Shown: positions 1 through 9,815, counted from the stretch's first letter. The stretch: DNA of 25,509 nucleotides from CAYNNP01 sp964398215 (GCA_964398215.1 CAYNNP010000072.1:1-25509), one strand, 5' to 3'. Numbers and translations are program-made. The notes: generated by a model not told the origin, from the letters alone.

Positions 1-34
1 CGGGTGCGCTGCGCGACCCGGGGCTTTGTTGTTG

Positions 35-49
35 AAGTCCTTCGGACTT
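35..49 (+). terminator. Small hairpin, possible weak terminator
   Basis: A perfect 6-bp inverted repeat, AAGTCC / GGACTT with a TTC loop, is followed by AGTTTT. It lies just after another imperfect GC-rich hairpin at 1-20 (CGGGT / ACCCG arms). Together these could end transcription entering from the left. The T-run is short and the stem only 6 bp, so this is a tentative call. Confidence 0.3.
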
Positions 50-651
50 AGTTTTACGCCACAAAAATCGAAAACGTTGCGCGTCAAAGTTGTGGGTGAA
101 GACAACGGCGCCACGGGCGTTGAAGGGTTGCGCTATCACGACAAGGCCCGCGGCTCAGTGATTCGACAGACTATCGAGATGTCGAAAGTCTTAGAGAGCT
201 TGTTGGTTCGATCAGGATTTGGGCCGGGCCTAGGGTGATTGAAGAGTGCGTTGGTGCGCAAAGCAAACCATTCGACAGTCGCTGGGTGTTAGTGAAAACG
301 GTTTGGTGGCCTTGGGAAATCAGGAATTTGACGAGTTCTTGCTAACAAACAGGTCGGCTGTACGTTGATGCTGGTGGGCGGCACGGATCTTGGAATTCGA
401 CCGAGAATTGCGAGCTGTTTGGAGTACTCGGTCGCTTTTGAATCGGACGTTTAAAATCACGGCCATAGATTATAGAGGCGGGGGGGCGTTTGATTTGTTG
501 GTTTTTTTCACGAATATTTTGAACGCTCGAGAATTCGTCAGTTCGGACGCGATTTCTCGTATCGAAAGAAAGCTGAGATTGCTGCGCCCCCATTTGGTTT
601 AAATTCAGCCACAAATTACCGAGACCCTAAGGTGAGCTTGTGGGGTTTAGT

Positions 652-657
652 TATACT
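652..657 (+). promoter_or_regulatory. Candidate -10 element upstream of moxR
   Basis: TATACT (5 of 6 matches to the sigma70 -10 consensus) lies 71 bp before the moxR start codon, in the only A+T-rich stretch close to the gene. No good -35 hexamer is visible 16-18 bp upstream (the region reads AAGGTG / AGGTGA), so the assignment rests on the -10 and on position alone. It would drive the long operon that starts at 729. Confidence 0.3.
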
Positions 658-728
658 CGTAAATCATCGGTGCTGAGCTGTAGCTTTTGGGCCGTGTACA
701 TCCTTGACCTTTCAACTTTGAGTAGTCC

Positions 729-1745
729 ATGAGCGAAGTTCTCAGTGAACCGCAAAAGCTGAACGATGATGACGTTCAGGCGATTGACAATTTAAGAGAA
801 GCGTATTCTCGATTGCGAGCAGAGTTAGCAAAGGTAATTGTGGGGCAGCAAGATACGATCGAGCAGTTGTGCATCTGCTTGTTTGCTAGACGCCACGCAT
901 TGCTGATGGGCGTTCCCGGATTGGCTAAGACACTGTTGGTCAGCAAATTGGCTGAAACGCTTTCGTTGAACTTCAATCGAATTCAGTTCACGCCCGACTT
1001 GATGCCGATGGACATCACGGGAACTGACATCCTGCAAGACGCAGCTGGTGGAAAGCGCGAATTCGAATTCGTCAAAGGGCCTGTGTTTGCCAACATCGTT
1101 TTGGCTGATGAGATCAACCGTGCTCCACCAAAAACCCAAGCCGCGATGTTGGAGGCGATGCAGGAGCAGAATGTAACGGTTTTGGGTAAGGAGTATGCCT
1201 TGGATGCTCCGTTCATGGTTTTGGCGACTCAGAACCCGGTCGAGCAGGAGGGTACTTATCCGTTGCCCGAAGCTCAGCTTGATCGATTCATGTCGTTGAT
1301 CGAACTGGATTATCCCAGCGAAGAAGAAGAAATCCAAATCGCCAAAACGACAACTGGCGGTGCGCTGGCGACATTGGATCCGCTGATGACTGCCAGTGAG
1401 ATCATTGCTCATCAAGAATTGGTGCGCCGGGTTCCTGTGCCTGAACACATCTATACTTATGCGGCGCAGTTGGTTCGCAAGACTCGGCCGACTGGTACGA
1501 CGGCGCCAGATTGGATGAAGCCATTGGTTTCTTGGGGTGCTGGTCCTCGGGCGGTTCAGAACTTGATCTTGGGTGCCAAAAGTCGTGCAGCATTAGAAGG
1601 CAGTTACATGGTTCGTCTGGAAGACGTGCAGCACGTTTCGACGGTTGTTTTGACACACCGTTTGATCACGACGTTTGCTGCTCAGGCCGAACGGATTACT
1701 TCTAAGGATATTGTGAAGCGTTTGGTTGAAGAGTCGCCAGCGTAG
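729..1745 (+). CDS. MoxR-family AAA+ ATPase
   Basis: This is a cytoplasmic AAA+ ATPase of the MoxR (AAA_3) family, which act as chaperones that mature or activate partner proteins, usually with VWA-domain adaptors encoded next to them. Visible motifs are Walker A GVPGLAKT at residues 61-68, Walker B IVLADEIN at about 123-130 (D127, E128), the sensor-1 region ATQNP around 166-170, and YPLPEAQLDRF at 177-187, a hallmark of MoxR proteins. The 338-residue length is normal for the family. ATG at 729 was chosen because the first conserved helix begins soon after it. It heads a plus-strand run with DUF58 and two VWA membrane proteins, the classic MoxR neighbourhood. The family call is firm; the substrate is unknown. 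Confidence 0.95.
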   Translation: MSEVLSEPQKLNDDDVQAIDNLREAYSRLRAELAKVIVGQQDTIEQLCICLFARRHALLMGVPGLAKTLLVSKLAETLSLNFNRIQFTPDLMPMDITGTDILQDAAGGKREFEFVKGPVFANIVLADEINRAPPKTQAAMLEAMQEQNVTVLGKEYALDAPFMVLATQNPVEQEGTYPLPEAQLDRFMSLIELDYPSEEEEIQIAKTTTGGALATLDPLMTASEIIAHQELVRRVPVPEHIYTYAAQLVRKTRPTGTTAPDWMKPLVSWGAGPRAVQNLILGAKSRAALEGSYMVRLEDVQHVSTVVLTHRLITTFAAQAERITSKDIVKRLVEESPA

Positions 1746-1827
1746 TCGTTCGGCTCATCCGAGTTTGCTTGGAACAGCGACATGTTGAGTGGTCTTTCAC
1801 GTCACGTGTCGCGGTCGTGTTCATGCG

Positions 1828-1846
1828 AGCTGTGATGAGCTTTTTT
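1828..1846 (+). terminator. Very weak hairpin with T-run between moxR and the DUF58 gene
   Basis: AGCT / AGCT arms (1828-1831 and 1838-1841) enclose GTGATG and run into six T residues. The stem is only 4 bp (5 with a wobble pair), so it would at best attenuate transcription. It sits in the only long gap (173 bp) of the operon and could uncouple moxR from downstream genes. Confidence 0.2.
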
Positions 1847-1853
1847 GGATCGA

Positions 1854-1881
1854 TTGAAACGGCTTACTGGTTTACTACATT
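1854..1881 (+). promoter_or_regulatory. Candidate internal promoter before the DUF58 gene
   Basis: TTGAAA (1854-1859, 5 of 6 to TTGACA), a 16-bp spacer and TACATT (1876-1881, 4 of 6 to TATAAT) lie 38 bp before the DUF58 start codon. A GGAGGG sequence at 1900-1905, 13 nt before the ATG at 1919, could serve as the ribosome binding site. This would give the downstream genes some independence from moxR. It is consensus matching only. Confidence 0.3.
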
Positions 1882-1918
1882 GGCACGAAACTGAGAGCTG
1901 GAGGGAATCCGGCATTGA

Positions 1919-2830
1919 ATGAATACTAACCAAGAGCAACGAGATTTCTTAGAGCCCAAGATATTGGCGAAGCTTGGGGCGTTGCCGCTGTTTGCACGCA
2001 AGCCAATGTTGGGTGGCGTGTCCGGCAAGCATGCGAGTCCACATCGTGGGGCAAGCGTCGAGTTTGCGGAGTACCGAAAGTACGTGCCTGGCGATGATTT
2101 GCGTCGTTTGGATTGGCGAGCGTACGGTCGAAGTGACCGTTTCTATGTCAAAGAGTTTGAGGCGGATACGAATCTGCGAATGGTGTTGGTACTGGATACC
2201 AGTGGTTCGATGGATTTTGGTAGCGTCGGTATGACGAAGCTGGATTACGGTCGCAGGCTTGCGGCGACGCTCAGTTATTTGGCGGTGCAGCAAGGCGATG
2301 CGGTCGGGTTGTCTTGCGTCGCTGAAAAAATTCACAAGAGCATTCCGGCCAAGCGAAATCCAGCTCACTTGCAGACATTGTTTGATATTTTGCAGGAGGT
2401 CGAGCCCCAGGGTGAAACGGGTTTGGATGAAGTCTTGCATGAGTTGGCCGAGACGGTTCGCCAGCGTGCTTTGGTGATCATCCTTTCGGACATGTTCATG
2501 GAGCCGACCGTGATGCGTGATTGCTTTGAACATTTGAGATTTCGAAAGCACGATGTTTCGGTATTTCATCTGCTGGATCCGGAAGAATTGGAGTTCGAGT
2601 TTCAGCGGCCGACGCGATTTTTGGACATGGAGGGCGGCACGCCGATTTTTGTTGAACCCAATGAGATTGTGGATCGTTATCACCAGGCGCTCCGCGAGTA
2701 TTTGGATTCGGTCAAGCAGGTTGTTTTGGAGACGGGTGTGGATTACCGCCGGGTGAGATTGGACACTCCGTATGACCAAGAGTTGACGGACTTTTTGGTG
2801 GGCCGAGCAGTGCAGGGGACATCGCGATGA
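1919..2830 (+). CDS. DUF58 domain protein (VWA-like MoxR partner)
   Basis: This is a soluble DUF58 protein, the usual partner of MoxR ATPases, with a von Willebrand A-like fold that probably acts as an adaptor linking the ATPase to its target. The DUF58 signature is clear: YVPGDDLRRLDW at residues 55-66, followed by the FYVKEFEAD stretch, then LVLDTSGSM with the metal-binding DxSxS motif starting at D93. The 303 residues fit the family and no membrane segment is seen. Start ATG 1919 has GGAGGG 13 nt upstream. The end overlaps the next gene by 4 nt (ATGA at 2827-2830), so translation of the two is likely coupled. The function in this organism is inferred only from the context. Confidence 0.93.
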   Translation: MNTNQEQRDFLEPKILAKLGALPLFARKPMLGGVSGKHASPHRGASVEFAEYRKYVPGDDLRRLDWRAYGRSDRFYVKEFEADTNLRMVLVLDTSGSMDFGSVGMTKLDYGRRLAATLSYLAVQQGDAVGLSCVAEKIHKSIPAKRNPAHLQTLFDILQEVEPQGETGLDEVLHELAETVRQRALVIILSDMFMEPTVMRDCFEHLRFRKHDVSVFHLLDPEELEFEFQRPTRFLDMEGGTPIFVEPNEIVDRYHQALREYLDSVKQVVLETGVDYRRVRLDTPYDQELTDFLVGRAVQGTSR

Positions 2831-4899
2831 GTTTTCTGCAATTTTGGATGTTGTCGTTTGCGCCGTTGATTGCGTTGCCAGTCATCATTCACTTGATCAA
2901 CCAGTGGCGTTATCAAACGAAACGCTGGGGCGCGATGATGTTTTTGCTGAAGGCCAATCAAATGGCTCGCGGCTATGCGAAGTTGCGACAGTATTTGATT
3001 TTGGCGATGCGGACTTTGGCGATCGCGGGATTGCTGTTCGCTGTTGCGCGTCCGATGGCGAGTGGGCTGTTGGGTTGGGGAGGTGGAGGCACGGCGGATA
3101 CGACGATTTTGTTGTTGGATCGTTCGCCGAGCATGCAGCAGTCTGGAAGTTCAGGCCAATCCAAGTTGGAGACAGGCCGTCGGCAAATCTCGGATGCACT
3201 GCAGACGCTTGGGTCGACGCGATGGGTTTTGATTGATAGTGGCGACCCAAAACCCAAGAGCTTTGATTCACTACAGGGGTTGGTTGATTCGCCTGGTACT
3301 GAGGGTGCGAGTTCGTCGGCTGATTTACCGGCGATGATGCAGTCCGCCCTGGAGTACTTGAAGAATAATACACCTGGTGCAGCGGAGGTTTGGATTTGCA
3401 GTGATTTGCGTGCCGGTGATTGGAATGCCGATAGCGGGAATTGGACTGCGATTCGCGAAGCGTTCAATCAGCTTCCACAATCCGTTCGGTTTCACTTGTT
3501 GGCATACCCCGAGGAATCCTCATCAAACGTGTCCGTCAGGGTCACGGATGTTCGTCGGCAAGAAGGTCCTGACGGTAACGGCATTTTCCTTTCCATGCGG
3601 TTCTCGCGCGATGGAGACGCGGAGACTCCGATGACATTGCCTGTGCAGATTGAAATCGATGGTGCACTGACGGAGGAAGAGGTTGAAATCAACGGCAGTA
3701 CGGTTGATTTGAAGGACTTTCGCGTCAAGCTATCCGGCGATCAGCAGCGTGGTTGGGGCCGCGTCGTGATCCCTGCTGACGAAAATTTATCGGACAACGA
3801 ATTCTATTTTGTCTTTGATGATCCACCTCAGCGCCGGATCGTTTTGGTTAGCGAGAATCGTGACGAGACGATGGCGCTGGAGATTGCTGCAGGCATTTCG
3901 CCCGACGGTAAGTCTGATTCCACTGTTGAAGTGATGACGCCAGAAGAGTTGGATTCACTTGTGTTGGATGATGCGGCGTTGTTGGTTTGGCAAACCGATT
4001 TGCCGGATGAAGAAACTGCTGGTGCGATCAAGGAGTACGTTGACAGTGGCGGGCAGGTACTGTTCTTTCCGCCTTCACGATTATTGGGTGGAATTTCTGC
4101 TGGCCAGCAACAGAAGTTCTTGGGTGTTGGCTGGGATTCTTGGGCAACGTCTGACAAGAAAGTGATGGTGGAGAATTGGCGCGGTGATCAAGATTTGTTG
4201 GCTGCGACGCAAAGCGGCGGTGGGCTTCCAGTTGGGCAGATCGAGATCAAGGGTTACGCGAAACTTACTGGCGATGTGACTCATTTGGCGACGGTGACTG
4301 GTGGTGACCCTCTGGTGGCGCGGGTAACTACTGAAAAAGGTGGTGTTTACTTCTGCACTGCGTCTACTGGCGGCGATCGTTCGACGCTGGGCAAAAATGG
4401 AATCGTTTTGTACGTGTGCGTGCAGCGTGCGATCCAACAAGGGCTTTCCTCGCTGGGACAAACCGCGTTGCGGACGGCGGGTGCGATGGAAGGACCGACC
4501 AACGAATGGCGTAAGATTTATGGTGGTCAGGATGTTTTGTCCAGCGAGTATTCGTTGCATGCGGGTGTTTACCGCGATGGTATCGACGAGGATGCGCAGT
4601 GGTTGGCGATCAATCGATCCAATCGCGAAGATCAGCGGGACACGATCGAAGACGCGCAGGTTGATAATCTGTTTGCGGGGCTTGAGTTCGCGCGAGTTGA
4701 TGATTCGGCTGGAAACCTTTCGGGCATTGTTCGCGAGATTTGGCGACTGTTTCTGGTGGCGATGATTATCGCTATGTTGGCAGAAGCGATTTTGTGTATC
4801 CCGCGCCGTTCGGCACGCAAGGCGACATCGGCAACGGACTTTGGGTTCGGCACGAAGGCTGAGAATCAGGAAACTCAGAAAGCGGAGGTCGCGGCATGA
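2827..4899 (+). CDS. BatA-like VWA membrane protein
   Basis: This is an inner-membrane protein with the BatA-type N-terminus. The first hydrophobic helix (about residues 5-24) contains APLIALPVIIHLINQWRY, and a second helix (about 56-78) ends in AVARPM, the typical BatA N-terminal architecture. A VWA domain follows with LLLDRSPSM (metal-ion site D98, S100, S102). A long extracytoplasmic part leads to a single C-terminal helix at about 636-658 and a basic cytoplasmic tail. At 690 residues it is much longer than enterobacterial or Bacteroidetes BatA (about 320-340 residues), because a large domain is added between VWA and the last helix. It overlaps both neighbours by 4 nt (ATGA). Its role is probably as membrane partner of the MoxR/DUF58 pair. 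Confidence 0.9.
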   Translation: MSFLQFWMLSFAPLIALPVIIHLINQWRYQTKRWGAMMFLLKANQMARGYAKLRQYLILAMRTLAIAGLLFAVARPMASGLLGWGGGGTADTTILLLDRSPSMQQSGSSGQSKLETGRRQISDALQTLGSTRWVLIDSGDPKPKSFDSLQGLVDSPGTEGASSSADLPAMMQSALEYLKNNTPGAAEVWICSDLRAGDWNADSGNWTAIREAFNQLPQSVRFHLLAYPEESSSNVSVRVTDVRRQEGPDGNGIFLSMRFSRDGDAETPMTLPVQIEIDGALTEEEVEINGSTVDLKDFRVKLSGDQQRGWGRVVIPADENLSDNEFYFVFDDPPQRRIVLVSENRDETMALEIAAGISPDGKSDSTVEVMTPEELDSLVLDDAALLVWQTDLPDEETAGAIKEYVDSGGQVLFFPPSRLLGGISAGQQQKFLGVGWDSWATSDKKVMVENWRGDQDLLAATQSGGGLPVGQIEIKGYAKLTGDVTHLATVTGGDPLVARVTTEKGGVYFCTASTGGDRSTLGKNGIVLYVCVQRAIQQGLSSLGQTALRTAGAMEGPTNEWRKIYGGQDVLSSEYSLHAGVYRDGIDEDAQWLAINRSNREDQRDTIEDAQVDNLFAGLEFARVDDSAGNLSGIVREIWRLFLVAMIIAMLAEAILCIPRRSARKATSATDFGFGTKAENQETQKAEVAA

Positions 4900-7088
4900 A
4901 CCTAGGTTCTTTCTCGTTTCAATCCAGTGTTTTGACTTGGCTGTTCGCCATTGTCGTGATCGTTGGTGTGATTGCGTTGGCGTGGTACGCCTGGCGACGA
5001 AGTGGTTACCGCAAGAGTGTTTTGTGGCTGGAGCTATTACGCATCGCGTTGGTTTGCGGCGCGGTTTTTCTTTTGTTTCAGCCCGAGACGGTTGAGGAGT
5101 TCGTGCCAACGACGAAACCGACGGTCGTCATTTTGGGTGACCAGTCACTGAGTATGAATACACGCGATGTCGGTGTTGAAGACGCGAATAGTGCATTGAA
5201 AACACGTGGCGAAGCGATCAAGCCACTGTTAGAGAAGGCGACTTGGAAATCGCTGGAAGGCAAGTTGGATGTGGTTGTCGCTCCGTTTGCTGTCGACGAA
5301 CAAAGTAACAAAAGTGATTTGCACGACGCTCTGAGTTCGGCGATGAAGGACAATCCGAACCTGCGAGCCGTTGTTTTGGGTAGTGATGGTGATTGGAATT
5401 CTGGTAAGCCGCCGGTTGATGTGGCAATGCGGATGCGATTGCAGCAGATACCAATCCTGGCTGTGCCGTATGGAAGTGCCACTCGTTTACCAGATGTGGA
5501 CTTGTTGAGTTTTGATGTGCCGACCTTTGGCGTTGCTGGAAAAAAAGTACGCATCCCGTTTACGATTGAGAGTTCGCTGCCGCGCGATCGCAATACAGTG
5601 GTGACATTGACCACCAATACAGGTCAGACGCTGAATCAGGACGTGCGGATTTCGGCGATGGGACGGACGACTGGCACGATCGTTTGGAGTCCCGACAAGA
5701 TCGATGACTACACGTTGACCTTGAAAGTTCCCGATCAGGGTGACGAACGTATCTTGGACAACAACGAGCGCACGGCACCGATCGCGATCCGCGAGGAAAA
5801 GCTGAAGGTGTTGGTTGTGGAGTCGTTGCCGAGGTGGGAATATCGCTACCTGCGGAATGCACTTTCGCGAGACCCTGGTGTTGAAGTTTCTTGTTTGTTA
5901 TTCCATCCGGGTCTGAGCAAGGTTGGTGGCGGGAACAAGGATTACATTCAACAGTTTCCGGAGGCAAAAGAAGACTTGGGGCAGTACGACGTTGTGTTCT
6001 TGGGTGACGTTGGTGTGACTGAGGGTCAGTTGACAGAGGAGCAGTGTCGATTGTTGGCGGGGCTGGTTGAAGAGTCTGCCAGCGGATTGGTTTTCATGCC
6101 GGGTTGGCAAGGTCACGGTTTATCGCTGAGCGAAAGTCCGCTCGATAAACTGTTGCCCGTTTCGTACGACGTTGCGCAGTTGAATGGGTGGGGTTCACGA
6201 ACGCCCAGCCACTTTGCGTTGACGGAGCTGGGGCGCCGTAGTTTGCTGACCAAGCTTGCTGACACCGAAGATGAGAACATGCAGGTTTGGGAAAATCTGC
6301 CAGGCTTTCAGTGGTATGCACCTGTCATTCGTGCGAAAGCCGGGACGGATGTTTTGGCTGTCCACGAAGACGCCTCGAATGAGTATGGCCGGATTCCGTT
6401 GTTGGTGACTCGGACCTATGGCGCTGGAAAAGTATTGTTCATGGGTACTGATGGCGCGTGGCGCTGGCGACGTGGCGTAGAAGATTTGTATCACTACCGG
6501 TTTTGGGGGCAAGTCGTGCGTTGGATGGCGTACCAACGGAACATGGCCAAAGGCGAATCGATTCGGTTTTATTACTCGCCTGAGCAACCACAGGTCCGTC
6601 AGACGATTTCATTGAAAGCCAATGTGATCGAATTAAGTGGCGAACCGATGAGTCAGGGCACGGTGACCGCGCGGATCAAATCGCCTTCGGGGCGAACCGA
6701 AACCGTTCGAATGAACAGTACGGGTGATGAATGGGGAGCTTTTGCTGGCGCTTATACGCCACGAGAACCGGGAACCCATGATGTGACCGTGCGTTGTGTG
6801 GAAAATAAGTCGACCTTGGAAGCCACGCTGTTTGTGCAAGGCGCGACACTAGAACAAGTAGGCAAGCCTTCACGTCCTGAAGTGATGGACGAGCTTGCAA
6901 GGGTCTCCAACGGAAAGCTGCTGAGTGCGGCTTCGGTAGATGACATCATTAAAGCTGTTTCCCTGGTCCCCAAGCCTTCGCAGCAGAGTCGCCGCGTGCA
7001 ACTGTGGAGTCATCCACTGGTTGCTTTGGGGTTAATCACGCTTTTGGGCGTATTTTGGGTCGGCAGAAAAATGGTGGGGCTGATATAA
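4896..7088 (+). CDS. Membrane VWA / glutamine-amidotransferase-like protein
   Basis: This is a 730-residue membrane protein with two N-terminal helices (about 12-32 and 45-62) and one C-terminal helix (about 708-725). A VWA-like segment begins right after helix 2, with ILGDQSLSM carrying a DxSxS metal-site motif at D82-S86. At about 300-480 comes a Rossmann-like segment starting LKVLVVESLPRWEYRYLRNAL that resembles class I glutamine-amidotransferase-like domains of large planctomycete membrane proteins. I see no Cys-His catalytic pair of a working amidotransferase, so the fold is probably structural or ligand binding. A beta-rich Ig-like region follows (about 555-650). It starts in a 4-nt ATGA overlap with the BatA-like gene. 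I infer it works with that protein as a VWA pair in the envelope. Confidence 0.85.
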   Translation: MNLGSFSFQSSVLTWLFAIVVIVGVIALAWYAWRRSGYRKSVLWLELLRIALVCGAVFLLFQPETVEEFVPTTKPTVVILGDQSLSMNTRDVGVEDANSALKTRGEAIKPLLEKATWKSLEGKLDVVVAPFAVDEQSNKSDLHDALSSAMKDNPNLRAVVLGSDGDWNSGKPPVDVAMRMRLQQIPILAVPYGSATRLPDVDLLSFDVPTFGVAGKKVRIPFTIESSLPRDRNTVVTLTTNTGQTLNQDVRISAMGRTTGTIVWSPDKIDDYTLTLKVPDQGDERILDNNERTAPIAIREEKLKVLVVESLPRWEYRYLRNALSRDPGVEVSCLLFHPGLSKVGGGNKDYIQQFPEAKEDLGQYDVVFLGDVGVTEGQLTEEQCRLLAGLVEESASGLVFMPGWQGHGLSLSESPLDKLLPVSYDVAQLNGWGSRTPSHFALTELGRRSLLTKLADTEDENMQVWENLPGFQWYAPVIRAKAGTDVLAVHEDASNEYGRIPLLVTRTYGAGKVLFMGTDGAWRWRRGVEDLYHYRFWGQVVRWMAYQRNMAKGESIRFYYSPEQPQVRQTISLKANVIELSGEPMSQGTVTARIKSPSGRTETVRMNSTGDEWGAFAGAYTPREPGTHDVTVRCVENKSTLEATLFVQGATLEQVGKPSRPEVMDELARVSNGKLLSAASVDDIIKAVSLVPKPSQQSRRVQLWSHPLVALGLITLLGVFWVGRKMVGLI

Positions 7089-7154
7089 GAATGCGATACA
7101 CTATGAATAATGATTCGATCACGGTCGACCAATTTCTAGCCGGGAAGTTTTGAA

Positions 7155-9815
7155 ATGAGTACGATTACACCAGATCGTCAGGAGCTATTGCAGGTTCCTG
7201 ATAGTCTGAAAAAACAGCTGACTGATTTTCGTGGGAAAGTATGGTCGACGAAGATGGCCGAGGCGATCGCGCTTGCGATTGCGGCGCTCCTTGTCGCGTT
7301 TCTCACTGTCTTTTTGGTTGATCGATTTTGGGATACTCCCCAGTCGGTCCGGATGGTCATATTCTTTACGACGTTAGCCGTTTGCATGGTAGTGCCGTGG
7401 GCGCTTCATCGTTGGGTTTGGCGTCATCGGCATCTGAAGCAGTTGGCATGTTTGCTTCGTGTGCGCGAGCCAAACATTGGTGATCAATTGTTGGGTGTGA
7501 TCGAGCTGTCAGAAAGTGATGCCGAACAGGCGCGATCAAGGACTCTGTGTGCGGCCGCGATTGACCAAGTTGCCAAGTCTGCAGAGAAGCAGGACTTGAA
7601 CAAAGCGGCGCCGAGGTCACGTTTTCGATTGTGGGGCGCGGTGGTTGCTGTGACTGCTGGAATTGCAGCAATCCTTGCCGTGTTCGCTGGGCCAGCAGCA
7701 AAGAATGCTTTTGCGCGATTGGCGGCACCGTGGATCGACACACCACGCTATACATTTACCGCGCTTGAACAGTTGCCCGAAAGCATGGTTGTGCCGCACG
7801 GTGAAACGGTTTCTTGGCAGGTCACGCTTGCTGAGGATAGTCGTTGGAGTCCAGAAAAGGCTTTTGTGACGATCGAAGGAATGCAGTTGAATGAAACGAC
7901 TTTGCAAGACGGTCGATATACATTCGAGTTGCCGGCTCGAACCGAGCCAACGGACATGCTGGTTCAAGTTGGTGACTTCTATCAATCAGTGACTTTGGAA
8001 CCGAAGATGCGACCGGAGTTGATCGGAGCTTCGGCGACAGTACAGTTGCCGGATTACTTGCAGTGGCCGGATCCGCTGGAAGAAGATGTTCGAAGCGGGA
8101 CCTTGAGTGTTGTCCAAGGCAGTCGTGCAACACTGACAGCGACCGCGTCTCGTGAGTTGGCATCTGCCACGATCAACGAGAGTGATGTCGCGGTTGAAAA
8201 AGACGCGTTCAGTTCAGATGACTTTGCGGTTGAAACCGGCAACGTCACATTGACTTGGCGAGATCATGATGGCTTGGCGGGTCGCGAACCGTTTCAAGTC
8301 CAACTCAGACCCATGGCTGATGAGCCGCCATCGGTTGTTACTCAGGATTTGCAGAGACAAGCGGTCCTGTTGGTCAGTGAACAAGTGAATTTCCGAATCA
8401 TGAGTGCTGATGATTTTGGGGTCAAACGGCTAGGTGTTTCGTGGCGGGGGCTGGACGAACGGCTGGCGAAACCGGCTGAAGGCGAAAAGGTCCTTGCGGT
8501 TGGAAACCCTCAGCAATCATCGATTCAGGTACCAGGAACATTCTCAGGTGCTTCGTACGGCATTGATCCTCAGCCTGTTGAAGTCCAATTTTGGGTAGAA
8601 GACTATCTGCCTGGACGCGAGCGAGTTTACTCGACGCCACATGTGTTCTTTATCTTGACGCCCGAGCAACATGCAGCTTGGATCACGAATCAAATGAGCA
8701 AGTGGCACCGGGCTGCGTTGGATGTACGCGATAAAGAGCTGCGATTGCATGAACGCAATAAACAGCTTCGCAAGATGACCGCGCAGGAATTGGCGGACGA
8801 CGAAATGCGTAAAGAAATTCGCCGACAATCGGCTGCAGAATCATCCAATGGTCGAAAACTTTCAGCGCTTTCAAAAATGGGCAAGGATCTACTTCGTCAA
8901 GCTTCACGAAACGAAGAGTTAGGTGTCGGCCATTTGGAGAAATGGGCAGAGATGCTTGAGATTTTGGAAGACATTTCTAGCAACCGAATGCCATCTGTTT
9001 CTGAATTGTTGGACAAGGCGTCTGCGAAGCCTAAGTTGGCTCGTGGCAATAGTCCACCAAAAGAACAGGCCCCTAAGGCTGGCAAGAATCGCAGCAAGGG
9101 TGGCGGTAGCGGAAATGAAGAGGAAGAAAAGGCTGAGGAGAAGCAGCCAAAAGTTCCTTCCTTGGTGGATGCCGAGTCTTCGCAACAGCCAAAAGACGAA
9201 AAAGAAGGCGATGACGCACCATCGCCTCCTGGTGGTAAACCACGATTGACACTTCCTACAACCACGATCACGGGACCACCTAAAGACGCGGAGGCGTGCC
9301 CTCCAGGTGGCGAGGAAGAGGAAATTGATCAAGCGATTGAAGAGCAAGCCGACTTGTTGGCTGAGTTCGAGAAAGTCGCGGATGAATTGAATCAGTTGCT
9401 GGCCAATATGGAAGGCAGCACGCTGGTCAAACGATTGAAGGCTGCCTCACGAGAACAGAATCAGGTCGCCGACCAAATTGGCGAACGGATCGATTCAGTT
9501 TTTGGTAGCCGGACGCGGGTTGATAAAGAAGACCAGAAAGTACTTGCGAATCTTTCTGACGTTGAAAAGGAGAGCGTGCAAAAGATCTCTTACATCATGG
9601 ATGACATGCAAGCGTACTACGAGCGACGACGCATGACTCAGTTCAAGGATGTATTGGAAGACATGAAGGATTCGGAGGTTTTGCGTGCAATGGAAGACTT
9701 GAGTGACGAAATTCCAAAGGAGCACGGAATGTCGATTGCTCAAACCGAATACTGGTCGGACACATTGGATCGCTGGGCGGACGACTTGGTCGATCCCGCC
9801 GGCGGCGGGATGTGA
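7155..9815 (+). CDS. Large envelope protein (DUF4175-like), N-terminal part; stops at an in-frame TGA
   Basis: This 886-residue membrane protein has hydrophobic helices at about 36-55, 64-84 and 157-180, then a beta-rich extracytoplasmic region (about 180-520), a charged helical region (about 540-610), a low-complexity Lys/Glu/Gly/Pro stretch (about 628-722), and a predicted coiled coil up to the end. It resembles the long DUF4175-like proteins next to MoxR/VWA genes in planctomycetes; this assignment is from pattern memory. ATG 7155 is chosen, with only weak GGGAAG upstream. The stop TGA (9813-9815) lies in the same frame as the next 200 open codons, whose product continues the same charged helical character. 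The real polypeptide may therefore be about 1087 residues if the TGA is read through or decoded. See the SECIS-like element and the corresponding finding. Confidence 0.85.
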   Translation: MSTITPDRQELLQVPDSLKKQLTDFRGKVWSTKMAEAIALAIAALLVAFLTVFLVDRFWDTPQSVRMVIFFTTLAVCMVVPWALHRWVWRHRHLKQLACLLRVREPNIGDQLLGVIELSESDAEQARSRTLCAAAIDQVAKSAEKQDLNKAAPRSRFRLWGAVVAVTAGIAAILAVFAGPAAKNAFARLAAPWIDTPRYTFTALEQLPESMVVPHGETVSWQVTLAEDSRWSPEKAFVTIEGMQLNETTLQDGRYTFELPARTEPTDMLVQVGDFYQSVTLEPKMRPELIGASATVQLPDYLQWPDPLEEDVRSGTLSVVQGSRATLTATASRELASATINESDVAVEKDAFSSDDFAVETGNVTLTWRDHDGLAGREPFQVQLRPMADEPPSVVTQDLQRQAVLLVSEQVNFRIMSADDFGVKRLGVSWRGLDERLAKPAEGEKVLAVGNPQQSSIQVPGTFSGASYGIDPQPVEVQFWVEDYLPGRERVYSTPHVFFILTPEQHAAWITNQMSKWHRAALDVRDKELRLHERNKQLRKMTAQELADDEMRKEIRRQSAAESSNGRKLSALSKMGKDLLRQASRNEELGVGHLEKWAEMLEILEDISSNRMPSVSELLDKASAKPKLARGNSPPKEQAPKAGKNRSKGGGSGNEEEEKAEEKQPKVPSLVDAESSQQPKDEKEGDDAPSPPGGKPRLTLPTTTITGPPKDAEACPPGGEEEEIDQAIEEQADLLAEFEKVADELNQLLANMEGSTLVKRLKAASREQNQVADQIGERIDSVFGSRTRVDKEDQKVLANLSDVEKESVQKISYIMDDMQAYYERRRMTQFKDVLEDMKDSEVLRAMEDLSDEIPKEHGMSIAQTEYWSDTLDRWADDLVDPAGGGM

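Larger units (their letters stand above)
1..728. other. Upstream region without a supported gene
   Basis: I see no convincing gene in this 728-bp stretch. The open frames (about 70 codons at 26-238 and 390-602, both starting with TTG, and a 90-codon frame on the opposite strand at 342-614) overlap one another, have no recognisable motif and show no ribosome binding site. The left edge contains two hairpins (about 1-20 and 35-49) that could be the termination region of a gene lying outside the window. The right part presumably carries the promoter and leader of the moxR operon. It could also be remnant, decayed coding sequence. Confidence 0.5.

Noticed and set aside
26..602. Short plus-strand open frames at 26-238 and 390-602 and a minus-strand frame at 342-614
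   Set aside because: TTG starts for the plus-strand frames, mutual overlap, no motif, no ribosome binding site and no similarity that I recognise. Treated as non-coding.
825..1448. 207-codon minus-strand open frame opposite moxR
   Set aside because: Antisense shadow of a conserved AAA+ gene, with no recognisable product.
4081..5109. 342-codon minus-strand open frame
   Set aside because: It lies opposite two well-supported genes (BatA-like and GATase-like) joined by an ATGA overlap. Its composition is that of an antisense shadow, rich in Arg/Ser/Gln, with no domain.
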